From NCBI RefSeq assembly GCF_963422355.1, contig NC_085089.1:8903814-8967813 (forward strand): a stretch of DNA of 64,000 nt, written 5' to 3'. The stretch comes from Corticium candelabrum (taxonomy: Eukaryota; Porifera; Homoscleromorpha; Homosclerophorida; Plakinidae). Below are positions 1-10,462 of this stretch, one piece after another. The stretch's first letter is position 1. Every line of letters begins with the position of its first letter. The position numbers and the translations under genes were made by a program. The notes beneath the pieces were generated by a model that saw nothing but the letters and a program-made list of their open reading frames with translations, did no database searches and had not been told where the DNA came from.

Positions 1-67
1 TAACGAAGGTGAGTTACGTCAGACAGCGAATGTTTCTTGCGTATCAATTTTCACGCATCGCAAGTAG

Positions 68-177
68 CCTTTCTCCCACGAGTTTCGAACCTTTCTCCCA
101 CGAGTTTCGAACCTTTCTCCCACGAGTTTCGAACCTTTCTCCCACGAGTTTCGAACCTTTCTCCCACGCGTTTCACA
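68..177. repeat. 22-bp tandem repeat, 5 copies
   Basis: Five head-to-tail copies of a 22-bp unit of the form cctttctcccacgagtttcg+aa. The first four are identical and the fifth is diverged. The repeat is not a multiple of 3 and the open frames across it look incidental. Confidence 0.9.
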
Positions 178-850
178 CTCAGGATTGGTGTTCTGTGATA
201 TGTTGGAGGTGCACGCGTAGAAGTTCGAGGCCAGCTGCGGCCAATTTGCTGTATGGGCACGGTTGCCGTTTCCATGGTGTAGTGTTGGGGCAAAGAAATG
301 GTAATTACCGACGCGTGAAACGTTAGGTATTTTTAGTTATTCATCAGATGGATCTGGTTTGAGTTCAATTTTGACAGAAGGTATGCAAGTTATTGTGATA
401 AATATTTCGACACAACTTAGTAATTACCGGTTCTCATTTGATGAAACCTTGACGTAGTATAGTTGACTCATAAACTGACAGACTTTGTCACACCTTTGGA
501 AATAGATGAATATATGTAGGGTACGAAGAATCTAAAATGGCGGCCCATACAAAAGTATCCAAACGCATCCGAACCGGATCTCAGAACTCCTTACTGCTCA
601 TCCCGTGTAGTGACCGCATATAATTGATCTGGCGGCTGACGGGTAACTACGCAGCTGCATGATTGTAAACGTGTGCAGCTCGGCCAGGATTTCAATCTTT
701 GATTGCATCTCCAGACAACTCGCATTATGCTCAGCATACAAGGAAGTACGTAGCAGCCGACGGATGCACGTAATAACACTGATAGCATCTATAAACAACT
801 TCCATTACCTAGGGTTCCACGAAAGAGATACACGCTTACATGCACAGGGA
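178..850. other. No recognisable gene
   Basis: I see no coding signature, RNA gene or repeat here. It lies just upstream of the first recognisable gypsy pol residues. A 5' LTR or gag would be expected on this side, but I cannot identify either. Confidence 0.5.
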
Positions 851-1156
851 GTTAGATGTGATTCCATTGAGACAGACGATGCATCGTATACCTTTGTTTT
901 GCGAATAGAAGTATCTGAGGAGATCAGTAGAATGTTGTCAGAAGGGATTATTGGGCATATTGATACCTCCCCTTGGATGTTGAATGTGGTGATTGTACGA
1001 AAGAAGTCAGGGGATATCCGACTATGCCTTGATCTAAGACAAGTAAACAAGGCTGTTATTCCGGACACGTATCCAATTCCTTCTCGAGAAGAGTTAATGT
1101 CAGAATTTAATGGGTCAACTGTATTCTCCAAACTGGATTTATCTCAAGGCTATTTG
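851..1156 (+). pseudogene. pol: Gypsy reverse transcriptase, N-terminal (fingers) part
   Basis: The translation contains the gypsy RT opening motifs: a region resembling PLRQ-MHRIPL before a frameshift near 890, then EGIIGHIDTSPW, VVIVRKKSGDIRLCLDLR, VNKAVIPDTYPIP and FSKLDLSQGYL. The last is RT motif A, with the catalytic Asp of KLDL. The reading frame breaks exactly after QGYL, where an inverted-repeat element begins. The same sentence resumes at 2517 with QIPLDKSSR, so this is a single RT domain split by insertion. Not functional. Confidence 0.9.
1148..1156. repeat. Target-site duplication ggctatttg, copy 1 of 3
   Basis: The 9-mer ggctatttg occurs at 1148-1156, 1860-1868 and 2508-2516, flanking both inserted elements. 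It belongs to the retrotransposon codons for QGYL, so it identifies the original target. Confidence 0.85.
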
Positions 1157-1859
1157 TAGCCTCCTACCCAGGCCCTCTTTCGCGCCCGGAGAAGAGGGCC
1201 TGGTACACCTTGTATTCGCATGCGCGCATAAATTAGAAGGAAATCGTGGTAATATATGCACGCATGCGGAACCGACGTTGTGTAGAATCTCGAGCCGATA
1301 ATGTCGCGCGCAATCAGTGAAACAGCTTCCGTGTTCAGTAGTGATGAAACCCTAGATCTAGACCCAAGGTCAAGTGAAACTCCGCGTTCGCGTAATCTTT
1401 GACTTGTTCTATCATCAGCAATACTATAGGAGACACGATCGCGACAATGGCGACATATCCACAATCTTCTTCACCACATTTCTCTAGCTTACAGTCAAGC
1501 CTATACCGTGTACGTTGATAGCACAGCGATTTACCGTATCCTGTAGGAAGCCAGCTGCAGACGTCGTTTCCGTTGAAGACGTGCTCTACGACAACACGCT
1601 GCTGCTCCTTCAGCTCTACATTACACAGCTTAAGCTTGCCTAGAGCGTAGTGCAACACCATATCAAAACCAGAAGCTCTGCCTTCAGCCAAATTGAGTCT
1701 CACTGCGCACCACATTATCGGCTCGAGATTCTAAACAACGTCGGTTCCGCATGCGTGCATGTATTACCACGATTTCCTTCTAATTTATGCGCGCATACGA
1801 ATACAACGTGTACCAGGCCCTCTTCTCCGGGCGCGCAAGAGGGCCTGGGTACGAGGCTA
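1157..1859. mobile_element. Inverted-repeat DNA element (703 bp) with 9-bp target duplication, family TAGCCTC
   Basis: The left end begins tagcctcctacccaggccct. The right end is its reverse complement with few mismatches, and the inverted repeats extend about 140 bp inward to near 1300 and 1720. The ends contain a further small palindrome (ccaggccctctt / aagagggcctgg). Flanks are perfect 9-bp repeats, ggctatttg. Nine-bp duplications with long TIRs are typical of Mutator-like elements, but no transposase is present, so the superfamily assignment is inference. The centre carries a RecQ-like helicase fragment. Confidence 0.85.
1335..1715 (-). pseudogene. RecQ-like helicase fragment captured inside the inverted-repeat element
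   Basis: The minus-strand frame contains LKEQQRVVVEHVFNGNDV (Q-motif region), LPTGYGKSLCYQ (motif I / Walker A with the GK-S loop) and VAIVSPIVLLMIEQV (motif Ia). This is the start of a RecQ-type superfamily 2 helicase core. The DEAH box, motifs III-VI, RQC and HRDC are absent, so only about 90 residues of an expected 350-residue core remain. The ATG lies in the inverted repeat itself. It cannot be an active helicase. It may be a gene fragment acquired by a nonautonomous transposon, or the relic of a helicase normally carried by an autonomous relative. Confidence 0.75.
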
Positions 1860-1868
1860 GGCTATTTG

Positions 1869-2507
1869 TAGCCTCGAACTTCCAGACCAGAGAGCGCACG
1901 CAGCACGCGAACTCTAGTCTGGACCAAGTGGATACTAAAATGAATTCGGAAATAGCCTTCTAAGCCAATCAGCTCCTTACAACCGGAATGTCGGTTGTAA
2001 ATTCTGATTGGTATGGCAGTAATTGTTTATGCTAAGCGTACTAACACTGATTGCACGCATGTAAAATCCTCATGGGCGGCTAAGTGCACGCCGAGCGGTG
2101 ATGATGCACGTACACATCTTAGTTTTAGTTTCAGCTTCAGTTCTTTGATATTTTCAAGCTTGCGGTGACAGGACATGCACAGCAGCATCGCTAGACCATC
2201 ATCTTTGACAACTGGTTGAGTGGTAGTCTTGCCAGTTGAGCGGTTAGACTAGCTTGCGGTCTGCCGAAGAATCAAAGAGTTGCCGTTTCATGCGTCCACC
2301 AAGATATCGCCGCAAGCACGGCAGACGTCTCTTCTTGTTCGTGAGATCTTATGGCATGTACAAATGATATGTTGATCTAGGTAAATGATCCTACACTGTT
2401 AGACTACCATTTAGCATCGCTTTTGATAAGTACTTCCGAAGTCATTTTAGTAGTGTTTTGGTCCAGACTAGAGTTCACGCACTCTCTGGTCTGGAAGTTA
2501 GAGGCTA
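1869..2507. mobile_element. Second inverted-repeat element (639 bp) abutting the first, same terminal family
   Basis: The left end tagcctcgaacttccagacc is matched by the reverse complement of the right end (..ggtctggaagttagaggcta). TIRs are about 45-50 bp. It lies between ggctatttg copies at 1860-1868 and 2508-2516, so it shares a target duplication with the preceding element. The interior holds no convincing coding sequence. Confidence 0.8.
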
Positions 2508-4912
2508 GGCTATTTGCAGATTCCTCTGGACAAGAGCAGTCGGAGCATTACTGCGTTCATTACTCATGATGGGGTGTATCAATTTCGACGAGTTTCCTTT
2601 GGCTTGGCATCAGCCCCTAGTGCATTCCAAAAGATTATGAAGCAGGTTTTGAGAGGGCTTGAAGGAGTGACTGTATATTTGGACGACATAGTAATACATG
2701 GCCCAAGCAATGCAGAACATGACTGCCGTCTAGAGAAAACTCTAGAAAGACTAGCAGACCACCATCTAACATTAAACTGTAAGAAGTGCTTATTTGGGCA
2801 AACAGAAATCGAGTTTATGGGCTACAGAATTGATGCCAGTGGCTTATAACCAATTCATTCAAAAATTGAAGCAATTGAAACATTCCAATTCCAACAAATA
2901 CGAAAAGAGCTTGCATCATTCTTAGGAGTTGTGGGATACTATTCTAGATTTATGGAGGATTAGGCTGATATAACGACCCCCCTAAGACAACTTCTGAGGA
3001 AAGACATGTCTTAGGTCTGGACATCGACATGTGTAGCAGTAGAGAAATTGAAAAGAAAGATCGTAATGCCACTTGTTTTGGCTAATTTTTCAATAGATGA
3101 TGCAACATATGTCACGTGATGCTTCAGGAGTGGCAGTGGGGCAGTGTTAACCCAGATTAAACAAGGCATCGAAAAAACTGATAGCGTTTCCCTCACGGGC
3201 ATTGACAGATCAAGAAAAGAAATACTCGGTGGGAGAAAAAGAGGCGCTCTGGCTTGTCTATGGGCATGTGAAAGGTAGCATACATACTTGTATGGTCGCC
3301 AATTTGTATTGCGAACAGACCATCAGGTGTCATCAGGAGGATCAGGCCATCACCTCTTCGAATTCATAGATGGTTTGACCGTTTAAACCAGTATAATTTT
3401 GGAGTGCAATACAGACCAGGCAAACAAAATCAGGTTGCAGATTTTCTTTCAAGGGCCTCTGGTGATTTGCATAATACGGAATGTGCTGTGGGCGGAGAAA
3501 CGTTTCGGGTGGTTTGCCAATACTTGAACTTGGTAGTCACACCAGGAGAGTTGAGACAAGAGTCAGAGAAAGATCCAATATTACAGAAAGTCAGAGAATA
3601 TTTAGTGAAGGGATGGCCACGAGATTTAACATGTAATCAACTCAGTAGAGTCTACAATGTTTGGGATGAGCTTTCTGTTTGGAATGATGTTTGTGTAGCA
3701 CGAGGAAGTCGAGCGGTAATACCAACAAAATTGAGAAAAACTATCTTGGATTTGGCACATGAAGGACACTTAGGGATGGTAAGAATTGATGAAACAAAGG
3801 TCTCGAGAAACAGTGTGGTGGCCTGGTATAGACCAGCATATTGAAGAGATGGTACGAGCATGTGTTGTGTGTGTGAGAAGTGGAAAATCACTGCAACCTA
3901 ACCCGGTGCCACTCCACCCAATACCTTGCCCGACCAAGCCTTTGGAAGAGACTCAAATTGACGTAGTTGGAGAATTACAAGGAGCACTGAACAATTATCG
4001 ATATCTAATTGTGGTACATGATTTGAATTCAAAGTGGCCAGAGATTTGTCCCACTTAGTCATACTGAAATTAGTCGAATCATTGAATTTTTGGAAGACCT
4101 TTTTGTTCGTTGGGGTTTGCCATCTACTGTTGTCACAGATAATGGACCTCAATTGTTTCAGGACAATTTGAGTCATTTCTTGAAAAGAAAGGTATTCAGC
4201 ATATACGAACATCGTTATACCATCCACAAGCAAACAGTGGAGTAGAGCGGTTCAACCAAGTTGTGAAACAAGGTCTGAGAACACACTTGTTAGAAGTCAG
4301 ATCATTCCCTGAAGCAAACAGACGGATATTGATAAATTACAGAGCAACACCTCATGCGTTGACAAGGCGATCACCAGCGGAAATGATGATAAATAGGGAA
4401 TTTCGCCTTTCTTTGCATGCAATTTTACCACCACAAGTGAATGACAAGGATAGTGTAAATGGGGTATGGAGGAAGAGAATGCTACTTTGAGGGAAACAAC
4501 AGAAGATACAACAACAAGGATTAGACAAGAACAACGCAAACTAAAAGAGAGAGTGGATAGAGAACAGAATGCAAAGGAGTATTCTTTGAAGGAGGGTGAT
4601 TTGGTGAGAGTCCAACATCCAGTAAGGAAAAGCGAATTGCACCCAAGATTATCTGAGCCCTTGGAGGTGGTAGAAATTAGAGGACACGATACCTGTTGTT
4701 TGAGTGATGGTACTAGATGGCATGTGGACAGATTGGTATCGGTGCCAGCGACAACAACGGCAGATGGGGTAGAGGAGGAAGATGAGTTGCCAGGAGAGGA
4801 TACGATTACAAGAAGCACAGGTAGTGAGGCGACAGAGGGGGGAGGGGGGAGAGAACAACTTTCTGCAAGACCATCAACATTACGAAGGGCTCCAACATGG
4901 CATAAAGACTAA
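2508..4912 (+). pseudogene. pol: Gypsy pol: RT palm, RNase H and integrase, with several breaks
   Basis: RT resumes with QIPLDKSSR and carries the catalytic box VYLDDIVIHG near 2680 and the thumb residues up to a stop at 2847. RNase H is seen as LTDQEKKYSVGEKEALWL near 3205 and YRPGKQNQVADFLSRAS near 3410. The integrase zinc finger is HEGHLG (3760s) then CVVC (about 3870) after a frameshift. The catalytic core shows QIDVVGEL near 3955 and a VTDNGPQLF equivalent near 4135. The C-terminal segment 4466-4912 holds the GDLVRVQHP and LSEPLEVVEI motifs of the gypsy C-terminal domain. At least five stops or shifts inactivate it. Confidence 0.9.
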
Positions 4913-4974
4913 GAGATGTTTGGCATACAATGATAGATGGTATATCCCTCTACATTGTGGTAGAGAGGGGAAGA

Positions 4975-5131
4975 TGTGGTGTGGCTTCACAGATAGTTAT
5001 AGCGGTAGCGTGCGTTGGCGGTCAGTCATTCACGGACCGGTATTGAGTTGTCCTGTTTTGATTTCATAATAACTAACAGAGTTGTGTTATACGTGTATGT
5101 TACACGCGTCGCTATCTCTACAAACATAACA
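4975..5131 (+). repeat. Candidate 3' LTR (about 157 bp)
   Basis: It starts TGTGGTGTGG immediately after the purine-rich tract agagaggggaaga and ends ..ACATAACA, giving the TG...CA ends of an LTR. The position, about 60 bp after the pol stop, is right. No matching 5' LTR was found, so the right boundary is only suggested by the CA end. Confidence 0.55.
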
Positions 5132-5314
5132 TGGTGTACTGGGCATTTTTTGGTTGATACATTTGTTGTTTTTAGGAAAGTGCCAAGGGAGCGTATGTCT
5201 GGGGAGAAATGCTAAAGCAAGTGCCAATAGCATATCCTCGATCATTTGGGTTACAATATACTAATCATGACAACGAGAAGGTGTGTTACATACTGCAGAC
5301 TTGAGTCAGTGCCC

Positions 5315-5840
5315 TGTATACCTTGTAAGATGAAGTATTGGGGGATTTATTTTGGCGGATTGGCGGATTTTTCAGCGACCGCCGATATAGAATCCGCCAT
5401 TAATTTGGCCACGGGATATGTTGACGTCATCACCCACGTGGATCAGGCATCATATGGTCATGGGGATGGTGGTACGTCATGTGGATGAGGCCACAAGACG
5501 GTAGGTAATCCCTGCTTGTCGTCTGTTGTGCCTATGAATGAGGCCATGAGGCTATGGATGAAGCTGGACTGTTACATTCACACGGGTCCCGTTCTTTGCA
5601 CTGGCACAGCAGTTCTTCATCACAAGGCAGTAGTTGGAAACCAGTAAGTTAGGGAAATGTGATCCATGAACAATCACAAACTCCTCTATGACCACCTATG
5701 GTAAGATGTATATCAGTTATCAAACAACGATGTCCAACCGCCAAAATAAAATCCGCCAATATGCTTTATGCTTTGTCCATCAATTTTTTAGCAAACTGTC
5801 AATGTAGATTCCTGCCAATGTTTCATCTTATACAGTATGC
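5315..5840. mobile_element. Short inverted-repeat element (MITE-like, about 525 bp)
   Basis: The left end (taccttgtaagatgaagtat) and right end (atgtttcatcttatacagta) are imperfect inverted repeats of about 26 bp. A second inner pair, ttattttggcggattggcgg and its complement near 5738-5760, extends the palindrome. There is no transposase. Confidence 0.65.
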
Positions 5841-6120
5841 TAGAAATGAATAGAGAAGCACTACAGTGCCTGGCCTCGCAAGCCAGGCTGTTCCACAGAG
5901 TTGCTGAGCTAAATGCACGTTAATCACGCAAGGAGGAGGAGGAGCTTTTGCCGGAATTGCTCTAGCGTGAGAAGAGCCTGGTTGCTTTCGAGAACGTCAT
6001 AGTGACGTGGGACCCTAGGTCTGGTTTCATAGCTTGGATAAGGCTAATTCGATTAGCTAAGCCTGTAAGTATGAAAGTAATGACACGCTACTTGATTTGC
6101 ACAAAGTATGTAGACATTAT

Positions 6121-6397
6121 CAGGGTTCTAGCCAGGATTTTTGGAAGAGGTATAGCGGTATGGGCGTGGCACATGAGTCTTGCACATGAGCGCGGCATGT
6201 ACGTGTTGTCTGTGCAAATTTTTGAAAGAAAAATTTTGACTGGTTTGAGGAGTGGTTTAGGATGCCTCTTGTAAATCGTTTGCTTTTGCTGTACTGTTAC
6301 AGTGTACTGACTGATGGTATGTTGTATGTTGCATATTACAGTGTATGTTGAAGGCGTAGCGGGCCGGTACGCCTTAGCATGCCTGGCTAGAACCCTG
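6121..6397. mobile_element. hAT-like MITE (277 bp) nested in the larger element
   Basis: It has termini CAGGGTTCTAGCCAGG and CCTGGCTAGAACCCTG, the CAGGG start common in hAT elements. ATTAT lies immediately on both sides; a full 8-bp duplication is not preserved. Non-coding. Confidence 0.65.
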
Positions 6398-7148
6398 ATT
6401 ATTGTTCGCTTCTAGTACGTACATATGCAGCCCAGCCATTTATTCTGCAGTGTCATGACTCCTTTTCAGCATTCAGTTTTGCCAAAAGTAGATCGCCGGC
6501 CGAATCAGCAGCGCGGTTGTTTGAGAACGGAACTCATGTATTCTACACGGTTAGTGTAATAGCACTCAGAGTCCGTGTATTGAAACAAGTTGTGCATAGT
6601 ACACAACACATGCAACTACAAGTCAACTCTGCACTTCCTGACACGGTCCACTCACCGTCCACTGCACTGCTGTTTTTTTCCACGCCTAGATGTTTCCAGT
6701 TCACTGTGAAGCAGTGCGTAGTGTGACCTCTAGAAATGGGGGGCTAATCTTCGCACATTTTTACGGACACGCCCACTTTTATTGGCTTCTACTTGACTGA
6801 TATGGTAGAATCAGTGGTAGAACCAGACTGGAAAAAGGGTGGTGTAGATATATACTATATACAGCTTGGTCCTCATGCGTATTTATATTCCACGATTTTA
6901 ATGACCACGCCTACAAATGATGGGCTATAGCCCAGTCTAGCCCATGCCACGCTATGCCCCTGCATGAGGAGAGGCAATGTCGTAAAAAGAGCTGCTTGTT
7001 AAGTTGAAAGTACCGTCACACGTTCATTTCAATCAGTGCTCAATGAAGTACAGCTGTCAGAAAGACTGTGCCATCTGATCATGGTGTGGACTCAGTTCCC
7101 ATCTGGAGAAGTCAACAAGCTGCATGTATGCCACTGCTTTGATGAACC

Positions 7149-7439
7149 GTGCAACAGGCCAGTTCTCACGCCATGTACCCCACAGACTATAGCTGTCAGA
7201 GTAGATGCACAAGAGTGGTGAACACTGCATACTATGTCGGTTTTAAACCTGCAGATGAGTTCAGTAGAAAGAAACGCTGCTGCATGAAGAGTGTATGTTC
7301 ACCGGACCAGCCCCATGTAGGCCATTCCTGGGCCCATTGTTCAGAAATTTGTCCAACACCAGCTTTGCTGGCTTTCGCGTACAAGCACTCTTTGTGGAGG
7401 GCTACTCTGTGCTTCATGTATCAAATGCAATTACAATAA
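7149..7439 (+). CDS. Cysteine-rich open frame, unknown, possibly an exon fragment
   Basis: The middle of this frame reads YSCQSRCTRVVNTAYYVG followed by RKKRCCMKSVCS, with six cysteines in about 40 residues, unlike the surrounding AT-rich DNA. A related YSCQKDC string occurs in another frame near 7045. It lies inside the inverted-repeat element ending at 7627, so it may be captured host sequence. I do not recognise a family and chance is not excluded. Confidence 0.2.
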   Translation: MQQASSHAMYPTDYSCQSRCTRVVNTAYYVGFKPADEFSRKKRCCMKSVCSPDQPHVGHSWAHCSEICPTPALLAFAYKHSLWRATLCFMYQMQLQ

Positions 7440-7780
7440 AGAGCTCTTTAGGCAATCGAATTAGCCTTACCTGGATCCGGGGTCCCATGTCACTATGATA
7501 TTCTCGAAAGCGACCAGGCTCTTCTTGCTGGAGCAATTCCGGCAAAAGACCCTTCTCCTCACGTGATTACGTGATTCATGTGCGTTTAGCTCAGCGACTG
7601 CAAGGAACAGCCTGGCTTGTGAGGCTATACAGTACTCTTGGCCAGTGTAATATCTCGTCACGTGATAATGTTTTGCATACTGAGGTATTATGCCCCAACG
7701 CACTGGTCTCAGCTAAGGTTTCCAATGTGTAGGCTTGCAAACATAGGGTACAAACTCGTCTCCAACTTGCGTACTTACAG

Positions 7781-7982
7781 GTCAGTTGCTTTGTCTGACG
7801 AACAGATGCGCTGTCATAGACAATGCATGTTCTCCTTCGCAAATTCTTGTGGAGCGCCAAATTTCTGTGAAGATGGCCTTATTGATTGTAGCTGCGCATC
7901 ACGCTGTCTGAAAATTCAAGCTGTCATACTTCAGAACCACTATGCAGAAACACCATGGAACAAGCAAATTGTTACAAGTCAG
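7781..7982 (+). CDS. Candidate internal exon of an unknown cysteine-rich protein
   Basis: An open segment is bounded by a good acceptor (gcgtacttacag) and donor (ag|gtacat). It encodes about 67 residues with eight cysteines: MRCHRQCMFSFANSCG, then NFCEDGLIDCSCASRCLK. The spacing suggests a small disulfide-rich secreted domain, but I cannot name it and found no partner exons. It starts about 150 bp after the inverted-repeat element ends. It could be a remnant of a disrupted gene. Confidence 0.35.
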
Positions 7983-8410
7983 GTACATTTCAGCTATATA
8001 CACATATCGCATGGCACTTGAATCCAGTGCCTTCGATCTCTAGACGCCAGGTTGTTGGTGGGAAAACATGCACTTGCAAATGTAGATTAGGAGTTGTTTC
8101 TAAGTGCTAAACCCTTATGAAAAGCAAAGGACTAACACCATGTACAGGATGGACGACCTGATGGCCAAATTCTCGTATCAGCTACCAAACAAAGAGAGGT
8201 GGAGTAAAGGTGCCCGCTCACGAATTCACACACATGCACAGACACACCTATGCAAACTGGAAATCATGCCTTTATCCACACATTTACCATTTACCAGTTT
8301 GAAATAGCTTGCTGTTGAACGACAAAGCGATTTCCCGATCTTTACCTTGTTGCATGTGACCTGAAAATAGGTCTGGAACTTTGAGGCTAGTAGCTATTAT
8401 AGCTAGTCTC

Positions 8411-8416
<6 letters not shown>

Positions 8417-8474
<58 letters not shown>
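8417..8474. repeat. (TA)n microsatellite
   Basis: Uninterrupted AT dinucleotides of about 58 bp in the loop of the foldback element. Confidence 0.95.
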
Positions 8475-8476
<2 letters not shown>

Positions 8477-8484
8477 TAGCTATC

Positions 8485-8520
8485 TAGCCTTGTACCCAGG
8501 CCCTCTTGTGTGCCAGGCTA
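8485..8520. mobile_element. 36-bp minimal derivative of the TAGCC element family
   Basis: It begins tagccttgtacccaggccct, nearly the same 20 bp as the element at 1157, and ends ..ccaggcta. It is flanked by gtagctatc (8476-8484) and gtagctatt (8521-8529), a 9-bp target duplication with one change. A third gtagctatt at 8390-8398 follows another gaggcta end, echoing the triple target seen at 1148-2516. Confidence 0.6.
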
Positions 8521-8949
8521 GTAGCTATTGTAAAGGGATAGATGTGCAGATCTGCATGTCAACGGCGTCCGACACCTCTCTGTGGCTACTTTCTCGCTCC
8601 GAGTGTCAGATGCCATCACGAAGTGCAATATTGTTCCACCCATTTCCAGGTCACGTACAACAACAAAACAATCGAGAAAGCGCTTTGTCGTTCAACAACA
8701 AGTTATTTCGAGATGGTAAAGTGTCTATAAAGAACCTAACACACTTGTCGTTAGCTTTCTTAAAATGTAAAGTACGAGGAGTGAAACTGCTATGGCGGAC
8801 ATCGACAAGAATGCAATTCACCTTTCTCTTTATACTAGGAATAAAGACAGTATGTCATAGAACGTGGTGCACCTTAAGATGTTCCATTTCAAGTTTGCAT
8901 GGGTGTGTCTGTGCATGTGTTGTGAATCGTGAGCGGGCACCTTTAAGCC

Positions 8950-9480
8950 GGGTTTACAAGGAGGTGTCATGTACGTGTTCTTGCATTTTCGTACGTCCTT
9001 GCGTGTCTGTTCACATTAGAATGGTGAACGCAAAATGCTGAGATGGAAGGACGCGGAACAGGGAAGGACACGTAACACAAGAGTTAGACTCGGTTTCTAT
9101 TCTTGCATCTTGCCTCGTGTGTTTTTATATCAACCTCACTTGTGGAGTAATGATAGCCCGGTATTTTCTAATGGAAGAACGTCTATATTGAGGGCGTTCA
9201 TTTGTCTCATTGTACTTTTACATTGCCGATCACGAGACACATTTTCTGTGTCAAATTGTAATAGGCTTGTTGCTTGAGCCTTTTGGCAGGAACTGGAGCA
9301 ACCCATTCTCTCTTCCTTTTTCTCTGTTGTTGTTTTCAACACAACACAAGCGCTAAAATCGAGATTGCAGTCAGCGAAACAGCTGCGTAAGACACATGAT
9401 TGTAGTGTATAGCGTGTATTAAATTAGGTATGTCCTTGTCACCAAAGCTAGCGTGTTATTGTAAATCCAGAAATTTTTGT
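8950..9480. other. No recognisable feature
   Basis: Short open frames only. There is no splice-bounded coding signal, RNA gene or repeat that I can support. Confidence 0.5.
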
Positions 9481-9629
9481 ACTCATGAAATTTTAGTTAC
9501 TTTCGTACAGATACCCGGTTGTACTAAAATAACATGAATACTAAAATTTATAGATAGATGCACTTGAATTCGGCTACAGTACAGTACCGATGTCCTGTAC
9601 TAAAATAACATGTGTACAAACTACTTCAT

Positions 9630-10457
9630 AGACAGAAGTACTAAAATTTATGAGTACTAATATTTATGAGTACTAAAATTTATGAGTACTAATATTTATG
9701 AGTACTAAAATTTATGAGTACTAATATTTGAGTACTAAAAATTTATGAGTACTAATATTTATGAATACTAATATATTTATGAGTACTAAAATTTATGAGT
9801 ACTAATATTTATGAATGCTAATATTTAAGAGTTCTAATATTTATGAGTACTAATATTTATGAGTACTAAAATTTATGAGTACTAATATTTATGAATACTA
9901 ATATTTATGAATACTAAAATTTATGAGTACTAATATTTGAGTACTAAAATTTATGAATACTAATATATTTATGAGTACTAATATTTATGAGTACTAATAT
10001 TTATGAATGCTAATATTTAAGAGTTCTAATATTTATGAGTACTAATATTTATGAGTACTAAATTTATGAATGCTAATATTTATGAGTACTAATATTTATG
10101 AGTACTAAAATTTATGAGTACTAATATTTATGAATACTAATATTTATGAATACTAAAATTTATGAGTACTAAAATTTATGAATACTAATATTTATGAGTT
10201 CTAATGTTTATGATTACTAATATTTATGAGTACTAAAATTTATGAATACTAATATTTATGAAAACTAATATTTATGAGTACTAAAATTTATGAGTACTAA
10301 TATTTATGAGTACTAATATTTATGAGTGCTAATATTTATGAGTACTAAAATTTATGAATACTAATATTTATGAGTACTAATATTTATGAGTACTAAAATT
10401 TATGAGTACTAATATTTATGAGTACTAATATTTATGAGTTTTAAAATTTATGAGTAC
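9630..10457. repeat. 16-bp AT-rich minisatellite, first block (about 50 copies)
   Basis: Two alternating monomers, tactaatatttatgag and tactaaaatttatgag, with rare point variants (aat/gag, gcta). Looser copies are scattered from 9490. It is almost entirely A/T apart from the GAGTAC joint. Confidence 0.95.
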
Positions 10458-10462
10458 GTATG

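Larger units (their letters stand above)
851..5131 (+). mobile_element. Decayed Ty3/gypsy LTR retrotransposon, interrupted by two DNA elements
   Basis: The pol order RT - RNase H - integrase is the Ty3/gypsy order. The element is 5'-truncated: no gag, protease or 5' LTR was found. It carries several frameshifts and in-frame stops, for example a stop right after RT residues ending SGL near 2847 and stops near 2961 and 3013. The reverse transcriptase is split at 1156/2508 by two inverted-repeat elements. A purine-rich tract at about 4961-4974 is followed by a candidate 3' LTR at 4975-5131. It is a dead copy. Confidence 0.85.
5871..7627. mobile_element. Inverted-repeat element (1.76 kb) with about 190-bp TIRs, TAGCC family
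   Basis: The first ~190 bp are an imperfect inverted copy of the last ~190 bp, sharing for example gcaagccaggctgttcc, cttttgccggaattgctc and agagcctggt. Ends are tggcctcg (left) and its complement tgaggcta (right). Flanks tacagtgcc (5862-5870) and tacagtact (7628-7636) look like an aged 9-bp target duplication, as in the elements at 1157 and 1869. Nested inside is an hAT-like element at 6121-6397. No transposase is recognisable. Confidence 0.75.
8205..8946. mobile_element. Foldback element with TTAA-type ends (about 740 bp)
   Basis: The left arm (from taaaggtgcccgctcacg) is inverted at the right end (cgtgagcgggcacctttaa). The arms also share gtgtgtctgtgcatgtgt near 8905 and cgctttgtcgttcaaca at about 8320 and 8681. 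The loop holds a (TA)n run at 8417-8474 and a 36-bp element at 8485-8520. Ends in (T)TAA suggest a TTAA-targeting group such as piggyBac or Kolobok, by inference only. Confidence 0.6.
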
